From assembly GCF_009674495.1 (NCBI RefSeq), contig NZ_WKJN01000037.1, forward strand, positions 1-50,850: DNA of 50,850 nt. Direction: 5' to 3'. The DNA is from Duganella alba (GTDB lineage Bacteria; Pseudomonadota; Gammaproteobacteria; Burkholderiales; Burkholderiaceae_D). Both the position numbers and the translations under genes were made by a program. Positions 6,810-14,705 of the stretch are shown here, in pieces; position 1 is the stretch's first letter; every line of letters starts with the position of its first letter. Under the pieces are notes generated by a model. That model was not told the DNA's origin. It made no database searches and worked only from the letters and a program-made list of their open reading frames with translations.

Positions 6810-9644
6810 ATGACCAACAGCAATCTGTTCCGGCTCCGGCCGGTGGCGGCGGCGTGCGCGCTGCTGCTCGGCGCCGCCGGCGCCAGCCACGCACAACAAG
6901 CCGACGACACCACCACGCCACCTGCCGCCGCCAAGCCGGTTGAGGGCGAACTGGCTACCGTCACCGTGGCCGGCATCCGCCGCGGCATCGAGGAGGCGAT
7001 CTCGATGAAGAAGAATTCGTCCTCCATCGTCGAGGCGATTTCCGCCGAAGACATCGGCAAGCTGCCCGACAACACCGTGGCCGAGTCGATCTCGCGCCTG
7101 TCGGGCGTCACCACGCAGCGCAACAAGACCAACGGCAAAGCCACCGACGTCTCGGTGCGCGGCCTGTCGCCGAGCTTCAACGGCGCGCTGCTCAACGGCC
7201 GCGAGCAGGCCTCCACCAGCGACGCCCGCAGCCCCGAGTTCGACCTGTTCCCGTCCGAGCTGACCGGCTCGGTCCTGGTGTACAAGACGCCGGACGCCAG
7301 CCTGATGGGCCAGGGCCTGGCCTCGACCATCGACCTGCGCACCCTGCGTCCGCTGGACTTCAGCCAGCGCGTGCTGGCGGCCTCGGTGCGCAAGGAACGC
7401 ATCGGCTTCGACTCCGGTTCCGACCTCGGCTCCGGCCACCGCACCACCTTCAGCTACGTCGACCAGTTCGCCAACCGCACCATCGGCCTGTCGCTGGGCC
7501 TGACCAAGTTCAAGGAAGACAACGGCGGCGAACTGAAATTCGACAGCTGGGGCGGCGGCACCACCGACATGGCCTACAACGGCGGCACGGCCAAGGTGCC
7601 GTCCGGCTTCCTGGCCGAAACCTCGCGCCGCAAGAGCGACCGCGACGGCGCGGCGCTGACCCTGCAATACAAGCCGAACCAGAACTTCCGCTCAACGCTG
7701 GACGTGTTCTACTCGCGCGGCGACGAGACCACCAAGAAAACCGGCATCGAAGGCGCGGTGGCCGGCAGCACCGGCCTGTACGATCCGAACGGCGTGCTGT
7801 CGAACGCGGTGGTGGCCAACGGCATCGCCACCAGCGGCACCGTCAGCAACTACAAGGCCGACGTCCGCAACCACCTGTACGGCGCCAAGGACCGGCTGAT
7901 GTCGATCGGCTGGAACAACGAGCTCAAACTCGACGAGCAGTGGAAGCTGGAGGCCGACCTGTCGCACTCGCACGGCGTCAAGAACATCTCCAATTACGAA
8001 ACCACCGCCGGCCAGCCTGGCAACACGCCGGCCTCGCAACTGGGATCCGTGAGCTACACGGGCTTCAACGGCACCAACTTCTCGGACGTCAAATACACGC
8101 CAAGCCTGAACTACGCCGACCGCAAGGTGGCGCTGCTGACCGACGTTGACGGCTGGGGCGGCGGACCGAACTCGCCGCAGGCCGGCTATGTGGCGCTGCC
8201 GACCATCGACGACACCGTCAACGCCGTGCGCATCACCGCGCACCGCGAGCTGGATTGGGGGCCGATCGCCAACGCCCACTTCGGCGCCAACTTCACCAAG
8301 CGCGACAAGTCGCGCACCGGCCAGGAAGGCCGGCTGTCGGTCAAGGGCGGCGACGGTTACGCCAGCGCCGCCATGCCGGGCACCGGCAGCGAGATGGCCG
8401 GCGCCTCCGGCATCATGGTCGCGTCCTTCGATCCGACCGGCACGCTGGGCACCATCTACGACATCAACCGCTGGGTTGATTCCACCGTGCTGGCGCGCGA
8501 CTGGACCGTCGGCGAGAAAGTCGCCACCGTGTATGCGATGGCGGACCTCGACGGCAACGTGGGATCGCTGCCGTACAGCGGCAACTTCGGCCTGCAGGTG
8601 GTGCACACCAGGCAGGAAGCCACCGGCAACCAGGTCGACCTGGCCAACTGCACCGGCATCACGGTGGAGACCTGCCCGTACAAGGTACGCAGCGACGGTA
8701 CCAGCTACACCAACGTGCTGCCAAGCCTGAACATCGCCTTCGACCTCGGTTATGAGCAAAAACTGCGCTTCGGCGCCGGCAAGCAGATCTCGCGCGCCAA
8801 TCTGGACAACATGAAGGCCGGCATGGACTTCTCGGTGCAGAATTCGACCTCGCTGGCGCCGGCGCTGACCGGCTTCGCGGGCAATCCGCAACTGAAGCCG
8901 TACCAGGCGCGCTCGCTCGACCTGTCGTATGAAAAATACTTCGGCAAGAAGGGCTACATCAGCGCGGCGGCGTTTTACAAGAAGCTGGACAACTACATCA
9001 TCAACGCGCCGATGCAGTTTGACTTCAAGCCTTACACCAGCGCCACCACGCCGCTGCCGACCACCGGGCCATACGCCGGTTCCACCATCGGCTTCCTGAC
9101 CATGCCGCAGAACGGCAACGGCGGCAATATGCACGGCTACGAGCTGGCGCTGAACCTGCCGTTCGCGCTGGCCACGCAGTGGCTGGACGGCTTCGGCATC
9201 GCCGCCAACTACTCGTTCACCGACAGTTCGGTGAGGCTGCCGACCAGCGGCTTCGTGTCGCCGTCGAATGCGCCGGTGTTCAATGGTTCGGTGTCGGAGA
9301 TCGGTTTGCCGGGACTGTCGAAGAACGTCAGCAGCTTGCGCGTCTACTATGAAAACCACGGCCTGCAACTGGCGTGGGCCGCGCACCGCCGCTCCAGTTT
9401 TGTCGGCCAGATCCTGGACTACCGCAGCGATTCGCAGTTCACCTTCATCAAAGGCGAGACCATCGTGGATTTGCAGGCGTCCTACGAGTTCCAGCAGGGC
9501 TGGCTGAAAGGTGCATCGGTGTTCCTGCAAGGGCATAACTGGACCAACACGCCGTTCCAGGAGTACACCTCCGATCCTAACCAGATCACCAACAAGGTGG
9601 TATACGGACGCACCTACACGTTTGGCCTCAACTACAAGTTTTAA
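6810..9644 (+). CDS. TonB-dependent receptor, Caulobacter-type (glucan/maltodextrin uptake)
   Basis: Outer-membrane TonB-dependent transporter of 944 aa. A cleavable signal ends ASHAQQ (about residue 29). A TonB-box-like segment ATVTVAGIR is followed by the plug domain (IVEAISAEDIGKLPDNTVAESISRL, the signature of the large Caulobacter-type receptors), then the 22-strand barrel ending in the terminal aromatic residue (TFGLNYKF). These receptors bring large sugars or chelates into the periplasm using TonB energy. The substrate is inferred as starch-derived oligosaccharide from the GH13 and GH97 genes that follow. The start is supported by AAGGGAGA 5 nt upstream. A terminator separates it from the enzyme genes. 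Confidence 0.9.
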   Translation: MTNSNLFRLRPVAAACALLLGAAGASHAQQADDTTTPPAAAKPVEGELATVTVAGIRRGIEEAISMKKNSSSIVEAISAEDIGKLPDNTVAESISRLSGVTTQRNKTNGKATDVSVRGLSPSFNGALLNGREQASTSDARSPEFDLFPSELTGSVLVYKTPDASLMGQGLASTIDLRTLRPLDFSQRVLAASVRKERIGFDSGSDLGSGHRTTFSYVDQFANRTIGLSLGLTKFKEDNGGELKFDSWGGGTTDMAYNGGTAKVPSGFLAETSRRKSDRDGAALTLQYKPNQNFRSTLDVFYSRGDETTKKTGIEGAVAGSTGLYDPNGVLSNAVVANGIATSGTVSNYKADVRNHLYGAKDRLMSIGWNNELKLDEQWKLEADLSHSHGVKNISNYETTAGQPGNTPASQLGSVSYTGFNGTNFSDVKYTPSLNYADRKVALLTDVDGWGGGPNSPQAGYVALPTIDDTVNAVRITAHRELDWGPIANAHFGANFTKRDKSRTGQEGRLSVKGGDGYASAAMPGTGSEMAGASGIMVASFDPTGTLGTIYDINRWVDSTVLARDWTVGEKVATVYAMADLDGNVGSLPYSGNFGLQVVHTRQEATGNQVDLANCTGITVETCPYKVRSDGTSYTNVLPSLNIAFDLGYEQKLRFGAGKQISRANLDNMKAGMDFSVQNSTSLAPALTGFAGNPQLKPYQARSLDLSYEKYFGKKGYISAAAFYKKLDNYIINAPMQFDFKPYTSATTPLPTTGPYAGSTIGFLTMPQNGNGGNMHGYELALNLPFALATQWLDGFGIAANYSFTDSSVRLPTSGFVSPSNAPVFNGSVSEIGLPGLSKNVSSLRVYYENHGLQLAWAAHRRSSFVGQILDYRSDSQFTFIKGETIVDLQASYEFQQGWLKGASVFLQGHNWTNTPFQEYTSDPNQITNKVVYGRTYTFGLNYKF

Positions 9645-9656
9645 GCGGTGCTTTGC

Positions 9657-9695
9657 CCGGATGTCCCGTCCCCTCACGGGCCATCCGGTTTTTTT
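9657..9695 (+). terminator. Rho-independent terminator after the TonB receptor
   Basis: CCGGATG/CATCCGG (7 bp) plus CCCGT/ACGGG (5 bp) with one internal mismatch and a 6-nt loop, followed by seven Ts. It lies 13 nt after the receptor stop and just before the GH13 gene, so the enzyme genes are either read by partial read-through or have their own start site in the short gap. Confidence 0.85.
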
Positions 9696-9706
9696 ATTGA
9701 GATGTC

Positions 9707-11065
9707 ATGATCAAATTTCTTCTGATGGCGCTGGCGTTCTGCGGCGCCGCCCACGCGGCCGATCCTTACCAGCCCGCGCCCTACGTCCAGTTCCAGCACG
9801 CCGAATGGACCAAAAACGCCAGCATCTACCAGATCAACACCCGCCAGTTCACGCCCGAGGGCACCTTCCGCGCCGCCGAGCGCGAGCTGCCGCGCCTGAA
9901 GGCGCTGGGCGTCGACATCCTGTGGCTGATGCCCATTCATCCCATCGGCGAGGCGAAACGCAAAGGCTCGCTGGGCAGCCCGTATGCGGTACGCGACTAC
10001 CTGGCCGTCAATCCGGAATTCGGCACGCTGGCCGAGTTCCGCCACTTTGTCGATGCGGCGCATGGCCTGGGCCTGCACGTGATCCTCGACTGGGTCGGCA
10101 ACCATACCTCGTGGGACAGCGTGATGTACGCCAGCCATCCGGAATGGTACGAGAAGGACCGCCACGGCAAGCCGCATCCGACCCCGTGGTACGACTGGGA
10201 CGACATCATCGACCTCGATTACAGCCAGCCGGCGCTGCGCCGCTACATGACCGAGGCGCTGCGCTACTGGGTGCGCGATGTCGGCATCGACGGCTACCGC
10301 GTCGACGCGGCCGGCCTGGTGCCGCAGGACTTCTGGGACAACGCGGCGGCCGAGCTGCGCGCCATCAAGCCGGTGTTCCTGCTGGCCGAATGGGAAAGCC
10401 GCGACATGCACGCCAAAGCCTTCGACGCCACCTACGCCTGGACCTGGTGGGACGCGCTGCATGCGGTCGCCGACGGCAAGACCGACGCCACCTCGCTCTA
10501 CACCTACTACGCCTGGAACCAGAAGTTTTATCCCAAGCAGGCCTACCGCATGCTGTACACCACCAACCATGACAAGAATGCGTGGGAAGGGACCGAATTC
10601 GAGATTTTCGGCCCGGCGGTGGATGCGGCCATCGTGTTCTCCTTCGTCAGCGAAGGCATGCCGCTGATTTACAACGGCCAGGAAGCCGGCAACCGCAAGC
10701 GGCTGGCCTTCTTCGAGCGCGATGCGCTACAGTGGCAGGCGTCGCCCTACACCGCGCTGTACACCAGGCTGCTGGCTCTCAAAAAGCAGAATACCGCGCT
10801 GTGGAATGGCGAATGGGGCGCCACCATGGAGCAGGTGCCGAACAACGCGCCGAAGCAGGTGTTCAGCTTTGTGCGGCAGAATGCCAGGGACAAGGTATTT
10901 GCGGTGTTCAACCTGAGCGCGCAGCCGGTGCAGGCCAGCTTCCGCGACGACCTGCACGTCGGCCGCTACCGCGACTTCAGCACCGGCGCGGCGCTGACAG
11001 TGGACAGCGATACGCGGTTCGACATGGCGCCGTGGAGCTACAAAATAATGATAAAGGCAGACTAG
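9707..11065 (+). CDS. GH13 family alpha-amylase-type glycosidase, exported
   Basis: A 452-aa glycoside hydrolase family 13 enzyme with a Sec signal (MIKFLLMALAFCGAAHAADP). The four conserved regions are visible: I, DWVGNHTS (128-135); II, GIDGYRVDAAG with nucleophile Asp200; III, LLAEWES with acid/base Glu228; IV, TTNHDKN with His288-Asp289. It cleaves alpha-1,4-glucosidic bonds, most likely of maltodextrins in the periplasm after uptake through the TonB receptor. The compact length argues for a small-oligosaccharide enzyme rather than a large multidomain amylase. Its TAG stop is immediately followed by the ATG of the next gene, so the two are translationally coupled. Confidence 0.9.
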   Translation: MIKFLLMALAFCGAAHAADPYQPAPYVQFQHAEWTKNASIYQINTRQFTPEGTFRAAERELPRLKALGVDILWLMPIHPIGEAKRKGSLGSPYAVRDYLAVNPEFGTLAEFRHFVDAAHGLGLHVILDWVGNHTSWDSVMYASHPEWYEKDRHGKPHPTPWYDWDDIIDLDYSQPALRRYMTEALRYWVRDVGIDGYRVDAAGLVPQDFWDNAAAELRAIKPVFLLAEWESRDMHAKAFDATYAWTWWDALHAVADGKTDATSLYTYYAWNQKFYPKQAYRMLYTTNHDKNAWEGTEFEIFGPAVDAAIVFSFVSEGMPLIYNGQEAGNRKRLAFFERDALQWQASPYTALYTRLLALKKQNTALWNGEWGATMEQVPNNAPKQVFSFVRQNARDKVFAVFNLSAQPVQASFRDDLHVGRYRDFSTGAALTVDSDTRFDMAPWSYKIMIKAD

Positions 11066-12565
11066 ATGGAGACCATCAAGCAGGTAGTAATCGTCGGCGG
11101 CGGCACGGCCGGCTGGATGACGGCGGCCGCGTTGTCGCGCGTCCTTGGCGACAAGGTGAAGCTGACCCTGATCGAGTCGGACGATATCGGCACCGTCGGC
11201 GTCGGCGAATCGACCATCCCGATGATCAAGTTGTTCAACACGGTGCTGGGCATCGACGAAGATGAATTCATGCGCGCCACGCAGGCCACCTTCAAGCTGG
11301 GCATCGAATTCAACGACTGGGGTCGCGTCGGCGACAGCTATATGCACGGCTTCGGCATCTTCGGCCAGGATCTGGCGACGCTGCCGTTCTACCAGTACTG
11401 GCTGCGCCTGCAGCAGGCGGGCAAGGCGCCGGATATCGAAAACTACTCGATCAACCGCATGGCCGCCAAGGCCGGAAAATTCATGCGCGCCGACCGCTCG
11501 CACGGCAACTCGCCGCTGGGCGATATCGTCCACGCCTTCCACCTGGACGCTGGCCTGTATGCGCGCTACCTGCGCCAGTACAGCGAGGCCAAAGGCGTGC
11601 GCCGCATCGAGGGCAAGGTGGTCGATGCGCTGACGCGCGCTTCGGACGGCCATGTCGACGCGGTGCGTATGGAGAACGGCGATCTGATTGGCGGCGAATT
11701 GTTCATCGACTGCTCCGGCTTCCGTGGCCTGCTGATCGAACAGGCGCTGCACACCGGCTTTGAGGACTGGTCGCACTGGCTGCCGTGCGACCGCGCGTGG
11801 GCGGTGCCGTGCGAGCTGTCCGGCGAGCTGCTGCCGTACACGCGCGCCACCGCGCGGCCGGCCGGCTGGCAATGGCGCATCGGCCTGCAACACCGCACCG
11901 GCAACGGCCATGTATATTCGTCAAAGTTCATGAACGACGAGGCGGCGCGCGCGCTGCTGATGGCAAACCTGGATGGCCGGCCGCTGGCCGAGCCCAAGCT
12001 GCTGCGCTTCACCGCCGGCAAACGCAAGCAGGTATGGAACAAGAACGTGGTGGCGGTCGGCCTGTCGTCCGGCTTCCTGGAGCCGCTGGAATCGACCAGC
12101 ATCCACCTGATCCAGTCGACCATCGCGCGCCTGATCACCTTCTTCCCGGATCGCGGCTTCAGCGCGGCGGACGTGGCGGAGTTCAACCGCCAGTGCGATT
12201 TCGAAGTGGAGCGCATCCGCGACTTCATCATCCTGCACTACCACGCCACCGAACGCGATGACACGCCGTTCTGGAACTACGTGCGCACCATGGACATTCC
12301 CGACACGCTACGCGCCAAGATGGACTTGTGGCGCTCGCGCGGGCGCATCGTCCGCAACGACAACGAGCTGTTTGCGGAAGTGGGCTGGCTGCAGGTGCTG
12401 CAAGGGCAGCGTGTCCCGGTGGAAGGCCATCATCCGCTGGCGGACCTGATGGAAGAAAAAGAAGTTGCCGACTACCTGGGCGATATCGCCTCGGTGATCG
12501 GCCAGTGTGTCAATCAAATGCCGTCGCACGCCGCCTACATCAAGGCGCGCTGCGCGGCCAAATAA
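11066..12565 (+). CDS. Flavin-dependent tryptophan-halogenase-like protein
   Basis: A 499-aa flavoprotein of the tryptophan halogenase family. It has the FAD dinucleotide fold VVIVGGGTAGWMTAA (residues 7-21), the catalytic-type lysine in ATFKLGIEF (Lys77, equivalent to Lys79 of PrnA), and the GFLEPLES loop (336-343). The family motif WxWxIP appears as WQWRIG (268-273), with Pro replaced by Gly. Known relatives oxidise halide with FADH2 and O2 to chlorinate or brominate an aromatic ring. Its location between two glucan hydrolases is typical of a BrvH-like group found near TonB receptors whose natural substrate is unknown. No flavin reductase lies nearby and no signal peptide is seen, so it should be cytoplasmic. 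Whether it halogenates at all is open. Confidence 0.85.
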   Translation: METIKQVVIVGGGTAGWMTAAALSRVLGDKVKLTLIESDDIGTVGVGESTIPMIKLFNTVLGIDEDEFMRATQATFKLGIEFNDWGRVGDSYMHGFGIFGQDLATLPFYQYWLRLQQAGKAPDIENYSINRMAAKAGKFMRADRSHGNSPLGDIVHAFHLDAGLYARYLRQYSEAKGVRRIEGKVVDALTRASDGHVDAVRMENGDLIGGELFIDCSGFRGLLIEQALHTGFEDWSHWLPCDRAWAVPCELSGELLPYTRATARPAGWQWRIGLQHRTGNGHVYSSKFMNDEAARALLMANLDGRPLAEPKLLRFTAGKRKQVWNKNVVAVGLSSGFLEPLESTSIHLIQSTIARLITFFPDRGFSAADVAEFNRQCDFEVERIRDFIILHYHATERDDTPFWNYVRTMDIPDTLRAKMDLWRSRGRIVRNDNELFAEVGWLQVLQGQRVPVEGHHPLADLMEEKEVADYLGDIASVIGQCVNQMPSHAAYIKARCAAK

Positions 12566-12574
12566 GGAGTATCT

Positions 12575-14617
12575 GTGCATATCAATTCCCTACAGGTCCG
12601 CTTGATCGCCGCCGCCTGCATGCTGCTGGGCGCGACCGCGCATGCCGATGAGGTGCTGGGCACCGTGTCGTCGCCCAACCATGCGATCAGCGTGGCGGTG
12701 GAGCGCGACGACGGCGGCCACATCGCCTATGCCGTGCAACGCAACGGCAAGCCGCTGATCGCCTCGTCGAAGCTGGGCTTCCTGCTGGCCAACGCGCCGC
12801 AATTGGACATTGGCTTCACGCTGGCTAAAAAGACCACATCCGATCATGACGACACGTGGGAACAGCCGTGGGGAGAGCGCCGCTACGTGCGCAACCACTA
12901 TCAGGAGCTGCGGCTGGAGCTGGTGCAGAAGGAGTTGAACAACCGCCGCCTGGCTGTGGTGTTCCGCGTGTTCGACGATGGTGTAGGCTTCCGCTACGAG
13001 TTCCCGGATCAGCCGGAGTTGCCGGACACGCGCATCAGCGACGAGCTGACCGAGTTCGTCGTCGCGCCGAAGGCCACCGCGTGGTGGCAGGAAGCGGGCG
13101 AGAAGGCGGCGCTGGAATACTCGATCCGCAAGACGCCGCTGGCCGAAGTGGGCATGGCGAATACGCCACTGACCATCCGCACCGAAGACGGCACGCATAT
13201 CGCGTTCCACGAGGCGGCATTGGTGGATTACGCGTCGATGTGGCTGCGCAAGGTCGATGGCCAGAAGCTGCGCGCGCATCTGACGCCGTCGGCCTATGGC
13301 GCGCCGGTCGAACGCCATGGCGCGTTCACCACGCCGTGGCGCACCATGCAGATTGCCGACAACGCGGCCGGCTTGTACATGTCGGATCTGGTGCTGAACC
13401 TGAACGAGCCGAATAAACTGGGCGACGTGTCGTGGGTACATCCGTCGAAGTTTGTCGGCGTGTGGTGGGAGATGCATCTTGAGAATAGCACCTGGGGATC
13501 AGGCGCCAAACATGGCGCCACTACCGCCAATACCAAGCGCTATATCGACTTCGCCGCGCGCAATGGCTTCCGTGGCGTGCTGGTTGAGGGCTGGAACCTG
13601 GGATGGGATGGCAACTGGTCGGGTAGCGGATCGTCGTTCAGCTTTACGCAATCGTATCCGGACTTTGATCTGCCGGCGTTGAGCGCCTATGCGCAGCAAA
13701 AGGGCGTGCGCCTGATCGGCCACCACGAGACCGGCGGCAATGTCGCGCGCTATGAGCAGCAGATGGATGCGGGCTACCAGCTGTATGCGAAGCTGGGCGT
13801 GGACAGCATCAAGTCCGGCTATGTGACGGATGGCGGCGAGGCGATCTTCCCCAGCGCTGATGGTGGCACGCACTTTGGCTATACCGACTCACAGGAAGGC
13901 GTGCGTCATTATCTGAAGGCAGTGACCGAAGCGGCGCGCTACAAGCTGGCGATCGATACGCATGAACCGGTGAAGGATACCGGCTTGCGTCGCACGTACC
14001 CGAACTGGATTTCGCGCGAGGGTGCCCGCGGGATGGAATACAACGCCTGGGGCAATCCGATCAACAGCGTTGATCATGAGGTGAATCTGGTGTTTACGCG
14101 CATGCTGAGTGGGCCGATGGATTACACGCCGGGTATTCTGAGTCTGGAAGGCGTGAAGGGACGGCCGATTAATTCGACGCAGGCGAAGCAGTTGGCCAGC
14201 TTCGTCGTGATCTACTCGCCGATTGTGATGGCGGCGGATTTGATGGAGAACTATGAGAAGTATCCGGGTCCGTTCAAGTTCATCAAGGATGTGCCGACGG
14301 ATTGGGCGGATACGCGTGTGCTGCATGGCGCGATGGGCGAGTATGCGACCATCGCGCGCAAGGATCGGCATTCGGATAACTGGTATGTGGGTTCGATCAC
14401 TGATGGCACGGCGCGCACGCTGCCATTGGCGTTGACGTTCCTTGATCCGGGCAAGCGCTATGTGGCGGAGATTTATCGCGATGGCGAGCAGGCGGATTAT
14501 CGGAACAGCCACCGTTTCGATATCGTCATCGAAAAACAGACCGTCACTGCCGCGACGGTTCTGCAATTGAAGCTCGCACCTGGCGGCGGCCAGGCGATTC
14601 GCTTCACGCCGCAGTAA
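12575..14617 (+). CDS. GH97 family alpha-glucosidase (SusB-like)
   Basis: A 680-aa glycoside hydrolase family 97 enzyme with a signal peptide (LIAAACMLLGATAHADE). It comprises an N-terminal beta-super-sandwich with family motifs (FRVFDDGVGFRYEFP), a catalytic barrel (LVEGWNLGWDGNW, IKSGYVTDGG, IDTHEPVKDTGLRRTYPN, REGARGMEYNAWG) and a C-terminal beta domain. Glutamates Glu464, Glu482, Glu488 and Glu525 are candidates for the calcium-binding and catalytic set of the inverting SusB branch; exact roles need a structure-based alignment. It releases glucose from maltooligosaccharide ends. The start codon is GTG at 12575; AAGGAG (12564-12569) overlaps the stop of the halogenase gene, so this is the third gene of the operon. 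Confidence 0.9.
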   Translation: MHINSLQVRLIAAACMLLGATAHADEVLGTVSSPNHAISVAVERDDGGHIAYAVQRNGKPLIASSKLGFLLANAPQLDIGFTLAKKTTSDHDDTWEQPWGERRYVRNHYQELRLELVQKELNNRRLAVVFRVFDDGVGFRYEFPDQPELPDTRISDELTEFVVAPKATAWWQEAGEKAALEYSIRKTPLAEVGMANTPLTIRTEDGTHIAFHEAALVDYASMWLRKVDGQKLRAHLTPSAYGAPVERHGAFTTPWRTMQIADNAAGLYMSDLVLNLNEPNKLGDVSWVHPSKFVGVWWEMHLENSTWGSGAKHGATTANTKRYIDFAARNGFRGVLVEGWNLGWDGNWSGSGSSFSFTQSYPDFDLPALSAYAQQKGVRLIGHHETGGNVARYEQQMDAGYQLYAKLGVDSIKSGYVTDGGEAIFPSADGGTHFGYTDSQEGVRHYLKAVTEAARYKLAIDTHEPVKDTGLRRTYPNWISREGARGMEYNAWGNPINSVDHEVNLVFTRMLSGPMDYTPGILSLEGVKGRPINSTQAKQLASFVVIYSPIVMAADLMENYEKYPGPFKFIKDVPTDWADTRVLHGAMGEYATIARKDRHSDNWYVGSITDGTARTLPLALTFLDPGKRYVAEIYRDGEQADYRNSHRFDIVIEKQTVTAATVLQLKLAPGGGQAIRFTPQ

Positions 14618-14705
14618 ACCCGCACGGCCAGGTGGGGTCTGACCCCGTACGGGGTCAGACCCCTAAGTGGTAACGCTGATGTCGAAGCTAAAGCTTGCGG
14701 GGTAG
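14618..14705. repeat. 88-bp palindromic repeat, copy 2
   Basis: Second copy of the element at 4526-4613, beginning directly after the TAA of the GH97 gene. Inner inverted repeat GGGGTCTGACCCC at 14634-14646 with its complement at 14651-14663. The element supplies the final residues (LPRKL) and TAG stop of the convergent RND pump gene. It probably also ends transcription from both sides. Confidence 0.85.
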
